Shown here: one piece after another, positions 8,724-17,176 of the stretch
How positions within the stretch are numbered: position 1 is the stretch's first letter
Layout: every line of letters starts with the position of its first letter
Assembly: GCF_030824455.1 (NCBI RefSeq)
Contig: NZ_JAVBXR010000021.1
Location: 1-44,520, forward strand
Direction of reading: 5' to 3'
Origin: Desulfobulbus sp.
GTDB taxonomy: Bacteria > Desulfobacterota > Desulfobulbia > Desulfobulbales > Desulfobulbaceae
DNA: 44,520 nt
Notes under the pieces: model-generated
Database searches by the model: none
Seen by the model: the letters and a program-made list of their open reading frames with translations, nothing else
What the model was told of the DNA's origin: nothing
Made by a program: the position numbers and the translations under genes

Positions 8724-9473
8724 ATGAAAGACATTCAAAACCTGCACGACTCGCGGCGGATTGACATTCGCAAGGTCGGCGTCAAGCAGATCGCCTATCC
8801 GATCATGGTGCTCGACAAGGCGAGCGCCACCCAGCAGACCGTGGCGCGGGTGAATATGTACGTCAACCTGCCGCACCGGTTCAAGGGCACGCACATGAGC
8901 CGTTTTGTCGAGATCCTGAACCAGTTTCACGGCGCTTTCAATCTGAAGACCTTTCATCTGATTTTAGAAGAGATGAAACTGCGGCTGGATGCCGAGGCCG
9001 CTCATCTCGAGATCGATTTCCCTTATTTTTTTCAGGCCGAACAGGCTGGGCGACCGGGCAGCATGGTGCGCTACGATTGCCGCCTGCACGGTTCGCTGGC
9101 CCGCGAGCTTGATTTGGTAGTCGAGGTCGATGTGCCGGTTTCGCTGCCGACCCATATCAACCCGCCGGCAACAACGGCTTTTTCCGGAATATGGGGCGTG
9201 GTCACCGTCGCTGTGCGCATGAAATCGTTCCTGTGGATTGAGGACCTGATTGCCCTGGTCGAGCAAGGCGGCGCCCTCCCTGGGCAAGGCCAAACCGTGG
9301 AATCCCTGTGCCGTCGGGTCAGTGCCGCCCTGCAGGGCCGGCAGGCCTTTGATTGGTACAAAGTTGTTGTGAAAAATATTGCCAGCGGGTATTCAGCGTT
9401 TGCCTCCGTCGAATGGCCCGAACCGCCGGGAGACTGCGCGGACAGTGTCGTCGGGCCTCCGGTTGTCGCTTGA
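8724..9473 (+). CDS. FolE2-family (GTP cyclohydrolase IB-like) protein lacking active-site motifs
   Basis: The N-terminal two-thirds clearly belong to the FolE2/GCYH-IB family, which normally opens GTP to make 7,8-dihydroneopterin triphosphate: IRKVGVKQIAYPIMVLDK, ARVNMYVNLPHRFKGTHMSR (43-60), and FLWIEDLIALVE (169-180). The family's metal-site block, usually SLCPCSKEIS plus GAHNQR, is replaced by SLPTHINPPATTAFSGIWG (140-158), which has no Cys at all. The later VEN-ESIHNH-type block is replaced by VVVKNIASGYSAF (214-226), and the segment before it is shorter than in canonical members. Flanking family blocks stay in frame, so this is divergence, not a frameshift. It is unlikely to be a GTP cyclohydrolase; a structural or regulatory role is possible. 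The comparison with canonical members is from memory. Confidence 0.75.
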   Translation: MKDIQNLHDSRRIDIRKVGVKQIAYPIMVLDKASATQQTVARVNMYVNLPHRFKGTHMSRFVEILNQFHGAFNLKTFHLILEEMKLRLDAEAAHLEIDFPYFFQAEQAGRPGSMVRYDCRLHGSLARELDLVVEVDVPVSLPTHINPPATTAFSGIWGVVTVAVRMKSFLWIEDLIALVEQGGALPGQGQTVESLCRRVSAALQGRQAFDWYKVVVKNIASGYSAFASVEWPEPPGDCADSVVGPPVVA

Positions 9474-9536
9474 AAGCATTGCGCCGGAGCAGTTGTTCTG
9501 CAGGACTTTCCACCAACTCAACACCACCAGACTGCG

Positions 9537-11618
9537 ATGAGTGAACTTCTTTTTGAAATCGGAACAGAAGAAATCCCGGCCGGTTACATTCAACCGGCTT
9601 TAGACGCCTTGGCCAGCGACGCCGCCAAAAAACTGCGGGCGCTGGATCTGAGCTTTGACGCCATCCGCACCTTTGGCACGCCGCGTCGTTTGACCCTGGC
9701 GATTGGCGAGTTGCAATCCCGTCAGGCGGATCGCCGTCAGGAGCATATCGGTCCCTCCAAAAAGGCCGGTTTTGACGCTGAGGGCAAACTGACCAAGGCG
9801 GCTGTCGGCTTTGCCCGCTCCCGCGGTTGTGATCCGGAGCAGCTGCAGGTCGTGGCCACCGCTAAAGGCGAGTACCTGATGGTGATTGAAGACGTCAAGG
9901 GGCAGGAAACCACAGCCCTGCTGCCGGCCTTGCTGGAATCCCTCATTCGCGAGCTGGTGTTTCCCAAATCGATGCGCTGGGCCGATTACAGCATGGCCTT
10001 TGCCCGCCCTATCCAGTGGCTTCTCGCCCTCTACAACGGGGCGGCGCTGCCCCTGAACATTGAAGGCGTGACCTGCGGCGTCGCCACCCGAGGACACCGC
10101 TTTTTGGCGCCCGCATCCTTTGAGGTGGACGGGGTGGACGCCTATTTGAGCGGCCTTGCCGAGCGCTTTGTCGTCGCCGATCCTGTTGAACGCAGAGCCA
10201 AGGTGATTGCCGAAGTGCAGCGGGCTGTGCGCGAGGGGGCAGGAATCGTCGGCGCGCAGCCGATCCTTCACGAAGGGCTGCTGGACACGGTGACCAACCT
10301 GGTGGAGCACCCCTACGGCGTTTGCGGACATTTTGACGAGAAATTCCTGCAGTTGCCCCAAGAAACCCTGGTGACCTCGATGCGCGAGCACCAGAAATAT
10401 TTCCCTGTGGCCGGGGCTGACGGCAAGTTGCTGCCCCTGTTTGTGGCGGTCAACAACACCAAGGTGGCCGACGCTTCACTCGCCGCCAGCGGCCACGAAA
10501 GGGTGTTGCGGGCCCGACTTGAGGACGGACTGTTCTTTTTCAACGAGGATCGCAAACAGCCGCTGGCCGACCGTTGCCTGGAATTGCACGGCATTGTGTT
10601 CCAGAAAGAATTGGGGACCATGCAGGCAAAGAGCGAGCGGATCACCTCCCTTGCCGCTGATCTTGCCGCCAAAATCGCTCCCGAACTGCAGGAGGACGTG
10701 GCCCGAGCCGCCCGCTTAGCCAAGGCCGATCTGTTGACCGCCATGGTAGGCGAATTTCCCACCTTGCAAGGCGTCATGGGGCGGGTTTACGCCCTGCACG
10801 ACGGCGAGAAACCGGTCGTGGCCCAGGCCATCGAGGAACATTACCTGCCGGTCCGGGCCGGCGGCGAACTGCCCCAGTCGCTTCTGGGCGCACTGGTGGG
10901 CATTGCGGATCGTCTGGACACCCTGGTGGGGTGCTTTGCCATCGGCGAAAAGCCCACCGGCAACAAAGACGCCTTTGGTCTTCGGCGTCAGGCGATCGGG
11001 CTGATCAACATCATTCGCGGGCTGAACATCTCGCTTTCCCTGAGCGAGGCGGCAACCGCCGCGTTGCGCGGCTATGAGGGCGTTGTTGCTCAAAATTCGG
11101 AAGTGGTTAACGAGGTGGTGGCCTTCATTCGGCTTCGTTTTGAGAATGAGCAAATTGCCGGCGGCTTGCCCCAGGAACTGGTCGAGGCCGCAACCAGTGT
11201 GGGGTTTGACGATCCGGTTGATTGTCTGAAGCGCATTGAAGCACTGGACCAAATTCGCGGTCAGGAGAGTTTCCGGGTGTTGGCCGGTTCGTTCAAGCGA
11301 ATCAGAAACATCATCAAAGACAATAAAGCGACCGAGGTCAATGCCCAGTTGTTGTGCGAGCCAGAGGAACGCGACCTGTTGACGGCATTGACCGGAGTGC
11401 GGGACAAGGCCCTGCCGTTGATCGAAAGCCGATCGTATCCTGCCGCACTGTTGGAAATGCTGGAGATGAAGGAACCGGTGGATCGTTTCTTCGACAAGGT
11501 GATGGTCATGGCCGAAGACGCGGCGATTCGGCAGAACCGGCTTAACCTGTTGACCGCGCTAGGGGAACTGGTGCTTTGCGTGGGGGACATCTCCCGGATG
11601 CATGTGGAGCGCGAATAG
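9537..11618 (+). CDS. glyS: Glycine--tRNA ligase beta subunit
   Basis: Beta subunit of the bacterial alpha2beta2 glycyl-tRNA synthetase, responsible for much of the tRNA recognition. The 693 residues match the family length. It begins MSELLFEIGTEEIPAGYIQP, the family N-terminus; further blocks are MREHQKYFPV, FFNEDRKQPLADR, KADLLTAMVGEFPTLQGVMG and DAFGLRRQAIGLI. The alpha subunit gene glyQ, often immediately upstream, is not here; the FolE2-like gene ends 63 bases before the start, so glyQ must be elsewhere on the chromosome. Transcription ends at a strong bidirectional terminator. Confidence 0.97.
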   Translation: MSELLFEIGTEEIPAGYIQPALDALASDAAKKLRALDLSFDAIRTFGTPRRLTLAIGELQSRQADRRQEHIGPSKKAGFDAEGKLTKAAVGFARSRGCDPEQLQVVATAKGEYLMVIEDVKGQETTALLPALLESLIRELVFPKSMRWADYSMAFARPIQWLLALYNGAALPLNIEGVTCGVATRGHRFLAPASFEVDGVDAYLSGLAERFVVADPVERRAKVIAEVQRAVREGAGIVGAQPILHEGLLDTVTNLVEHPYGVCGHFDEKFLQLPQETLVTSMREHQKYFPVAGADGKLLPLFVAVNNTKVADASLAASGHERVLRARLEDGLFFFNEDRKQPLADRCLELHGIVFQKELGTMQAKSERITSLAADLAAKIAPELQEDVARAARLAKADLLTAMVGEFPTLQGVMGRVYALHDGEKPVVAQAIEEHYLPVRAGGELPQSLLGALVGIADRLDTLVGCFAIGEKPTGNKDAFGLRRQAIGLINIIRGLNISLSLSEAATAALRGYEGVVAQNSEVVNEVVAFIRLRFENEQIAGGLPQELVEAATSVGFDDPVDCLKRIEALDQIRGQESFRVLAGSFKRIRNIIKDNKATEVNAQLLCEPEERDLLTALTGVRDKALPLIESRSYPAALLEMLEMKEPVDRFFDKVMVMAEDAAIRQNRLNLLTALGELVLCVGDISRMHVERE

Positions 11619-11640
11619 CGCGCTGTCTGCAGGCAAAAAC

Positions 11641-11685
11641 GGCAAGAAAAAAGGCTGTCCGATACGGGCAGCCTTTTTTCTTGCC
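11641..11685. terminator. Bidirectional intrinsic terminator between glyS and the cytochrome gene
   Basis: A 20-base-pair near-perfect inverted repeat (11641-11660 with 11666-11685, 5-base loop GATAC, one G-U). The GC-rich inner stem is flanked by A6 on the left and T6 on the right, so it has the form of an intrinsic terminator in both directions. It lies between two convergent genes. Confidence 0.9.
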
Positions 11686-11715
11686 GTGAGCAACGCGGGA
11701 TGGTGCGGGGTGGGC

Positions 11716-12120
11716 TTATTTCTTGTGGCACACCTTGCATTCGGTCAATTCCGGCCTGTTCTTGCGGTGACAATTCTGACAGAGAACGTGGGCGGCGTTT
11801 TTAAAGGTGCCCCATTTCTCCGGCATGCCGGCCTTGCTGTTGTGGCAAGTCTCGCATTTTTCGATTTTCTGCCCGGCAACATAGGAAAGACGTTTGCCTT
11901 CGGCCGTCTTGCCGTGGTGGCAGGTCTTGCAACCCAGCCGCGCCTGATGCGCGCCGTGGGGGAACACCGCAGGCTTGGGCGGTTTTTCCGGGTCGAGTGT
12001 GGTCTGCAGGGTCATCTCCGCCGGTCCCTTGTCGGTGTCGCCTGCGGTGGTCGCCTCGCCAAGGGAGCAAGGGGCGCAACAAAATGCGAGAAGTATTCCG
12101 CTCACCAACACTCTTTTCAT
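11716..12120 (-). CDS. Periplasmic tetrahaem class III cytochrome c
   Basis: Small periplasmic electron carrier of the cytochrome c3/c7 type. The 134 residues start with a signal peptide (MKRVLVSGILLAFCCAPCSLG) and carry four CxxCH motifs: CKTCH, CETCH, CQNCH and CKVCH, with an additional upstream FPHGAH histidine pair expected for bis-His ligation. ATG 12120 is preferred because GGAG lies seven bases upstream; the open frame from 12159 only adds a non-signal stretch. It has its own strong promoter. Likely roles are shuttling electrons between hydrogenases or formate dehydrogenases and membrane complexes (family knowledge); the partner is not identifiable here. Confidence 0.92.
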   Translation of the reverse strand: MKRVLVSGILLAFCCAPCSLGEATTAGDTDKGPAEMTLQTTLDPEKPPKPAVFPHGAHQARLGCKTCHHGKTAEGKRLSYVAGQKIEKCETCHNSKAGMPEKWGTFKNAAHVLCQNCHRKNRPELTECKVCHKK

Positions 12121-12181
12121 GCCCCGTCTCCAACCTGCATCCATTGTTCCATCTTTCAAAAGTGATATTCACAGTGCAGAT

Positions 12182-12211
12182 TTTATAGCGTGTCGGGATA
12201 GATCTTGTCAA
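12182..12211 (-). promoter_or_regulatory. Sigma-70-type promoter for the cytochrome gene
   Basis: On the minus strand a perfect TTGACA (12211-12206), an 18-base spacer and TATAAA (12187-12182), followed by AT. Transcription would start near 12175, with a leader of about 55 bases. It makes the cytochrome independent of the ccsA/resB genes upstream. Confidence 0.7.
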
Positions 12212-12268
12212 GGCAGGCAAACGATTTGAAACTGTTTCTTGAGCCCGAAAAGTCCGTTTGCAGTCATC

Positions 12269-13117
12269 CTACACCGAACCGTAACTGTGGAGTCCGGACA
12301 AGAAGAAATTGACTCCGAAATAGGTGAAAAAAACCGCTAAAAAACCGAGGATTGCCAGCCAGGCAATGCGGCGCCCCCGCCACCCCCTGGTAAAGCGGGC
12401 GTGCAGGGTCAGGGCGTAGAGAAACCAGGTGATGATGGACCAGGTTTCCTTGGGGTCCCAGCTCCAATAGGTGCCCCAGGCCTCGTTGGCCCAGACGGCG
12501 CCGGTGATAATGCCCGCCGAAAGCCACATGAAGCCGAACACGATGGTCTTGTGGGTCTGGTCGTCAATCACCTTCAATTCGGGCAAGGCGTTGAGCAACG
12601 GCTGGCGGTCGTTTGCGTTCGACGCCGACTGCTTCAGCAGATACATCACGCCCAGGCCGCCGGCCACGGCAAAGGCCCCGTAGCCGATGAAGCAGGTGAC
12701 CACATGGGCAATCAGCCAGTTGGACTGCAGGGCCGGAATCAGCGGACTGATCTGGTCGTCGATCCGATCCGAAAACGAGGCGTAGGCCATGGCCACGGCC
12801 GCGCAGGGCATGACAAAGGCGCCCATCACCCGGGTCTTGAATCGAAATTCCAGCACCAGATAAATGATCGTCGTGCACCAGGCGAAAAAAACCAGCGATT
12901 CATACATGTTGGTCAGCGGTGCATGGCCGGCGCCCATCTGATACGACTCATACCAGCGCAGGCCGGTGGCCGCAGTCTGGATGCCCACCCCCGCCATGGC
13001 TAGGGCCATGCCGAATACGCCTACCCGTTCATTTTTAAAGAGAAACAGCCCGATGTAAAAGGCTGCGGCCACAATGTAGGCGATCATGGTAACGCCAAAG
13101 AGTTGCGAACTGTCCAT
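12269..13117 (-). CDS. ccsA: Cytochrome c maturation protein CcsA (ResC; System II)
   Basis: Integral membrane haem handler that, with ResB/Ccs1, exports haem and attaches it to apocytochromes c. The 282-residue, multi-span protein has the WWD signature WGTYWSWDPKETW (214-226), the haem-binding loop of the family, and conserved His residues near 138 and 189. It lies 49 bases after resB on the same strand, the standard System II pairing (often fused in epsilonproteobacteria, separate here). It serves the many haem sites of NrfH, NrfA and the c-type cytochrome in this region. Confidence 0.93.
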   Translation of the reverse strand: MDSSQLFGVTMIAYIVAAAFYIGLFLFKNERVGVFGMALAMAGVGIQTAATGLRWYESYQMGAGHAPLTNMYESLVFFAWCTTIIYLVLEFRFKTRVMGAFVMPCAAVAMAYASFSDRIDDQISPLIPALQSNWLIAHVVTCFIGYGAFAVAGGLGVMYLLKQSASNANDRQPLLNALPELKVIDDQTHKTIVFGFMWLSAGIITGAVWANEAWGTYWSWDPKETWSIITWFLYALTLHARFTRGWRGRRIAWLAILGFLAVFFTYFGVNFFLSGLHSYGSV

Positions 13118-13166
13118 AGTCTATCCGTTGCCAGGCAGGAACGCTGGGAATAGGTATTGATTTGAA

Positions 13167-14516
13167 TTATTTCTCTAACGTGTTGATAAGCTCGGAGAAT
13201 TTATCTTCAAAGCCTACCTTGTTTTTATTGGCCTCGCCAGCGAAAAGAATGCGGCAGCCGTCCGCATCCGGCTGGATGAAGGCGTAGAGTTTGCGGTGGG
13301 AAAGGAAAAAGGCGATGTAGAGGCCAACCAACATCAGCAGGCAGCCGAGATAGACCAGCCAGACCCCGGGATCTTTGGTGGCCTGGAGGCCGGTGGCGTA
13401 CAGCTGGCGCAGGGTGAGCAGATAGGTTCCGGAAGGGCGTTCGATGATCGCCTCCTGATTGTTGTTGACCCAGAACACCGAGGGCTCGCCCTGGTTGTCG
13501 GTAAACCAGATCTTCAGCCGCCGGGTCGCTTCACCCTGGCTTTCCCGATTGATGATGCCGTAACTGACGCCCGCCTCGGGCCAATCCGTCTGTTTGGCCG
13601 TGGCGACGATGGCGCTGGTTGCGGCGGTCGATCCCTGTTTTTTCAACGAAACTTGATAGTTCTGATAAGGTTGGTAGCTTGACTGGTAAAAGGTGACGCC
13701 CTTGTAGGTCAGCGGTTGGTTGACCTCAATGTCGGCGCTGTGCACCGGCTGTCCCTTGTCAATGACCGTCACCTTGGAGCGATAGGTCTTGGGCATGCCG
13801 TTGGGATAGTACTCAATGGCAAAGGCGTCGCAGCGGAGATGGAAATCCAGGTCAATGTGCTCGCCGCTTTTGAAGGCAATCAGGTGATTGGTGCTTTCGC
13901 CCTCCGGCAGCATGATCGATCCCTTGAAGGCAAACTTCGGGTTGCCGATGATGCGCGCCACGGTCGACGAGCCGACCAGGGCGCCGGCCAGGATGATCAG
14001 AATGGAGCAATGCACCACATAGACGCCGAACCGGGTCCAGCCGCCTCGTTCGGCAAATAACAGACGGCCCTGCTCCAGGTTCGCTGTCCGCGCCCGCCAG
14101 CCCAGGGTCGTGAACAGGGCTTCGACCCGTGTGGTTGCCGCTTCCATGGCATGGGCCAGCCGCAGTTCCCGATGGAGAGGGAATTTAGCCAACTGCGCGG
14201 GCGGCACGGTCAATCCGTCCCGGCGGAGAGTGCGGATCACCTGAGGAATGCGTTCCAGGCTGCAGACCGTGAGGTTGAGGGCAAACAGGGAGAGCAGGCC
14301 CAGGAACCACCACGAATTGTACATGTCCGGGATGTCGAGGATCCGCAGCAACTGGGCCGTTTTGAAGCCATACCGCTCAATGTAGAAATCCGGCGGGTTG
14401 TTTTGGGGAATGAGGGTGCCAATGATCGAGGTGGCGGCGAGAAGGAAAAGCAGCGACAGGGCCAACTGAACCGAGGCGAACAGACTGAGGATCGAATTCT
14501 TTTTTTGCTGAGTCAT
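13167..14516 (-). CDS. resB: Cytochrome c biogenesis protein ResB (Ccs1; System II)
   Basis: Membrane partner of CcsA. The 449 residues contain three N-terminal membrane spans (the first in FASVQLALSLLFLLAATSII; another in SWWFLGLLSLFALNLTV), a large periplasmic domain, and a final span near GVWLVYLGCLLMLVGLYIAF. The family block IIGTLIPQNNPPDFY is present. ATG 14516 is chosen because the protein then begins with a short basic stretch directly before the first span; the frame is open up to 14576, but neither start has a good ribosome-binding site. It is followed by ccsA, so the two form the haem-attachment machine. Confidence 0.92.
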   Translation of the reverse strand: MTQQKKNSILSLFASVQLALSLLFLLAATSIIGTLIPQNNPPDFYIERYGFKTAQLLRILDIPDMYNSWWFLGLLSLFALNLTVCSLERIPQVIRTLRRDGLTVPPAQLAKFPLHRELRLAHAMEAATTRVEALFTTLGWRARTANLEQGRLLFAERGGWTRFGVYVVHCSILIILAGALVGSSTVARIIGNPKFAFKGSIMLPEGESTNHLIAFKSGEHIDLDFHLRCDAFAIEYYPNGMPKTYRSKVTVIDKGQPVHSADIEVNQPLTYKGVTFYQSSYQPYQNYQVSLKKQGSTAATSAIVATAKQTDWPEAGVSYGIINRESQGEATRRLKIWFTDNQGEPSVFWVNNNQEAIIERPSGTYLLTLRQLYATGLQATKDPGVWLVYLGCLLMLVGLYIAFFLSHRKLYAFIQPDADGCRILFAGEANKNKVGFEDKFSELINTLEK

Positions 14517-14646
14517 GGAAAATGTATCCGGAAAATAGCGGTCAGAGGGTGTCCTTTGGGCGGCAACACGGCGCAAAGCAATGAGTGGCGCAATCTTTCC
14601 TTAGCACGGCGCCGGGTAACTGGCAACAGATAAAGGTACGGCGTGA

Positions 14647-15909
14647 TTAAGCCACAATGTGGTCTGCTTGGGGTCTGGCTCGAATCAGCAGCGAGGCGTT
14701 TTCGACGACGGCGCATGTTGGCGCGAAAACGGCCCGTTGGCACGCCTCCTCCCGGCTGATTCGGGCTACGCCGATCCGTTGGCACAAGGGTTCGTCCAGA
14801 TTGGTGACCAGGGCGATGCGGATGCGTTTGGTCTTGGCCATCATCGCCAGGGCTGTGCCGCCGTTGCCGCTGTAATCGGCCAGCAGGCGGTCAAAGGTCG
14901 CCTCCCATCCACCCAACTCGAAATAGGGGAGAAAGGTGGTCGAGCCCACGCCGTCGGCGCATTCGGCCAGGAGGATTAACTCGCCGCCGTCGCGGACAAA
15001 GGCGGCGGCGTTGTCAATCGCCTTGTGCGCCTGGATGAAGTTGATGTCCTTGGGATAGCCGCCGGCTGAGGCCAGCACCAGATCATAGGCGGCGTCGACC
15101 TTGGCCCGGTAGAGGGCGTCGTGCTCGCGGCAGGCGGCAAGAAAATCGTCGTAGCTTGCTCCGAAGCGGAAGTCCGCCACCCGGCCCTGGCTGTCGAGCA
15201 GCCCGTGGAGGGAAAGATAGGGCGGCAGCAGCCGGTTGATTTCAGCCAGATCCTCGGCCAGCGGATTGCCCTCTGTCTGCCCAGGACAACAGCCGGGGGC
15301 CAGGGCGTGCAGGCTAGGATCAAGAAACAGCCGGTGGTTGCAAAAGATGGCCTCCCGTTCGCCCAAGCCGGGGAAGAGCAGTTTGCGGCCGCCGCCGAAC
15401 CCGGCGAAATAGTGGTGGGAGATGGCCCCCACGGTGAGGATCATTCCGGCCGTGAGCAGATCTCGGCGCACGCGCACCGGCGTCCCCCGGTTGGTTCGGC
15501 CCAACTCGGCAAACTGCTCTGGATCGGCGCTGTTGTGGTGGATGAACCGGTAATCGGCAAAGGTCGGGCCGTAGGCGGCCAGCGATTCGGCGTCGCTTTG
15601 GCGGGCATGAACGCCGTAGGCAATGTAAAAAACAATGCGGCTGGGATCCCCGCCCCGTGCAAGCAGCGCTTCGGTCAGCCAGGGCAGGACAATCGGATAG
15701 TCGCACAGGCGGGTCTTGTCGGCCACCACAACCGCAATCGGACCCGGAGGCAACACCTGCGGCAACAACCGGTGCAGGCCAGCCAGGAAGGAGGCGCGGT
15801 TGAGGCAATGGCCGGGCTCGCGGATGGTCAGGATCTCGGCGTGGGCGGGAAGCGCGCACTCCAACTGGCCACGTCCGTAGCGCAGGGCAATGGCGCGCGG
15901 GTTCGTCAT
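14647..15909 (-). CDS. larA: LarA-family nickel-pincer racemase/epimerase
   Basis: Member of the lactate racemase family, whose enzymes use the nickel-pincer nucleotide (NPN) cofactor for 2-hydroxyacid racemisation or epimerisation. In 420 residues the residues that matter in Lactobacillus LarA have counterparts: His101, His166, Lys176 (FGGGRKLLFPG, the lysine that binds the cofactor) and His192 (CNHRL); the 166-176-192 spacing equals that of the reference 174-184-200. Its start overlaps the glcF stop as ATGA, so it is translationally coupled to the lactate/glycolate oxidase genes. The larB, larC and larE cofactor genes are not in the window. The substrate is inferred to be lactate; other hydroxyacids are possible. 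Confidence 0.82.
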   Translation of the reverse strand: MTNPRAIALRYGRGQLECALPAHAEILTIREPGHCLNRASFLAGLHRLLPQVLPPGPIAVVVADKTRLCDYPIVLPWLTEALLARGGDPSRIVFYIAYGVHARQSDAESLAAYGPTFADYRFIHHNSADPEQFAELGRTNRGTPVRVRRDLLTAGMILTVGAISHHYFAGFGGGRKLLFPGLGEREAIFCNHRLFLDPSLHALAPGCCPGQTEGNPLAEDLAEINRLLPPYLSLHGLLDSQGRVADFRFGASYDDFLAACREHDALYRAKVDAAYDLVLASAGGYPKDINFIQAHKAIDNAAAFVRDGGELILLAECADGVGSTTFLPYFELGGWEATFDRLLADYSGNGGTALAMMAKTKRIRIALVTNLDEPLCQRIGVARISREEACQRAVFAPTCAVVENASLLIRARPQADHIVA

Positions 15910-17165
15910 TGCGGCGATTCGCTCAAGGCCTGCTGGATCAATTCCAGGGTGTGCACCGCCCGCACCGGCAACCCGGCCCGGTCGACAATGTCCTGCAATT
16001 GGAGGATGCAGCCGGGGCAGCCGCTGGCAATCAGCGTGGCGCCGCTGGCCTGCAGTCCCTGCAGCTTGCGGTCGCCAATCGAGCGGCTTAAGCCAGGGTG
16101 GGCGGCGGTAAAGGTCCCGCCCAGACCGCAGCAGAGGCCGGCGTCTTCCATCTCGACAAACTCAACCTGGGGCAGGGCGCGCAGCAGGTCGCGCGGCTGG
16201 CGGACAACGCCTGCGCTATGCAGATGACAGGGGTCGTGGTAAGTCACCCGAACACGCTGTTTCCATTTAGGCAGGGCGGCCAAGCGTTCAATCAGTCCGT
16301 TTTTAGCAAGAAAAACATGGATGTCGACCAGTTCGGCCCCGAAGGGGTTGCCGGTTTTTTCCGCAGAGTGGCCGGCCAGCATGCCGTGACAGGAGGCACA
16401 ACCGGTGAGGACGGCGGCAATCTTGCGGCCGGCAAAGGCCTTGAGGTTGGCGCCGGCCAGTTTGTCGATCAGCGGGCCGTTGCCCGAGGAAAGGGCCGGC
16501 ATGCCGCAACAGCCCTGATCCCTGGGCACGAACACTGAGTAGCCCAGGCTGTGCGGCAGGCGTGCCAGCAACTCGCCCACCTGGGGATAGAGATAGGTGA
16601 GGGCGCAGCCGGCAAACACGCCGACCACCGGCTTGTCGGTTTCGCCCTCCAGCAACTCGGGCACGCGGGCAAAGAGGTTGCGCTCCGGAATGGGCGGCAG
16701 GCTGCGTTCCCTGAGCAACTCCGGGGAAAAACGCAACCGCAGGCCGCTGGTTTCCGGGATCTTTTTGAACAGCAGCGGCGACAGCAGGTCCGCGCCCTTG
16801 AGCAGGGTTTTGATGAGCGATTTGGAGCCGGTCAGCGCCGCCACGCCCTTGCCGATGGGCGTGAGGCCGTGAGTCTCGGTGATCTGCCGTCGCAGCACGC
16901 CGACAATGGCGTCGGTCGGGGTATGGTTCGGGCATTTGACCACGCAGGAGCCGCAGAGCAGGCAGAGGCTGATCTCCTCGCGCAATCGTTCGTCCAGCTC
17001 CACTTCGCCGTCAAGCACCGCCGCCGCCAGGACAATCTTGCCCCGCGCCACCGAACCTTCCCGTCCAGTTTCCAGGTACACCGGGCAATGGGCCTGACAG
17101 GCGCCGCAGCGCACGCATTGGGCGATTTCGTCCCGATAGTCTTCCAGTGTTTTCAGTTCAGCCAT
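15906..17165 (-). CDS. glcF: GlcF/D-lactate dehydrogenase-type iron-sulfur subunit
   Basis: Electron-transfer partner of an FAD-linked 2-hydroxyacid dehydrogenase. The 419 residues show two [4Fe-4S] motifs (cysteines 17, 20, 23, 27 and 68, 71, 74, 78) and two CCG-type cysteine-rich domains: GVFAGC with QGCCGMP, and DPCHL with AGLCCGLGG, as in GlcF and heterodisulfide-reductase-like proteins. It starts 11 bases after glcD and overlaps the larA-like gene by 4 bases. In related sulfate reducers such GlcD-Fe-S pairs act as D-lactate dehydrogenases feeding menaquinone (family knowledge). Glycolate as substrate cannot be excluded. Confidence 0.9.
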   Translation of the reverse strand: MAELKTLEDYRDEIAQCVRCGACQAHCPVYLETGREGSVARGKIVLAAAVLDGEVELDERLREEISLCLLCGSCVVKCPNHTPTDAIVGVLRRQITETHGLTPIGKGVAALTGSKSLIKTLLKGADLLSPLLFKKIPETSGLRLRFSPELLRERSLPPIPERNLFARVPELLEGETDKPVVGVFAGCALTYLYPQVGELLARLPHSLGYSVFVPRDQGCCGMPALSSGNGPLIDKLAGANLKAFAGRKIAAVLTGCASCHGMLAGHSAEKTGNPFGAELVDIHVFLAKNGLIERLAALPKWKQRVRVTYHDPCHLHSAGVVRQPRDLLRALPQVEFVEMEDAGLCCGLGGTFTAAHPGLSRSIGDRKLQGLQASGATLIASGCPGCILQLQDIVDRAGLPVRAVHTLELIQQALSESPQ

Positions 17166-17176
17166 GAGTCGTGCAA

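Noticed and set aside
8724..9473. Frameshift or sequencing error in the FolE2-like gene
   Set aside because: Conserved family blocks before and after the altered segments are in the same frame, and the altered segments contain no stops.
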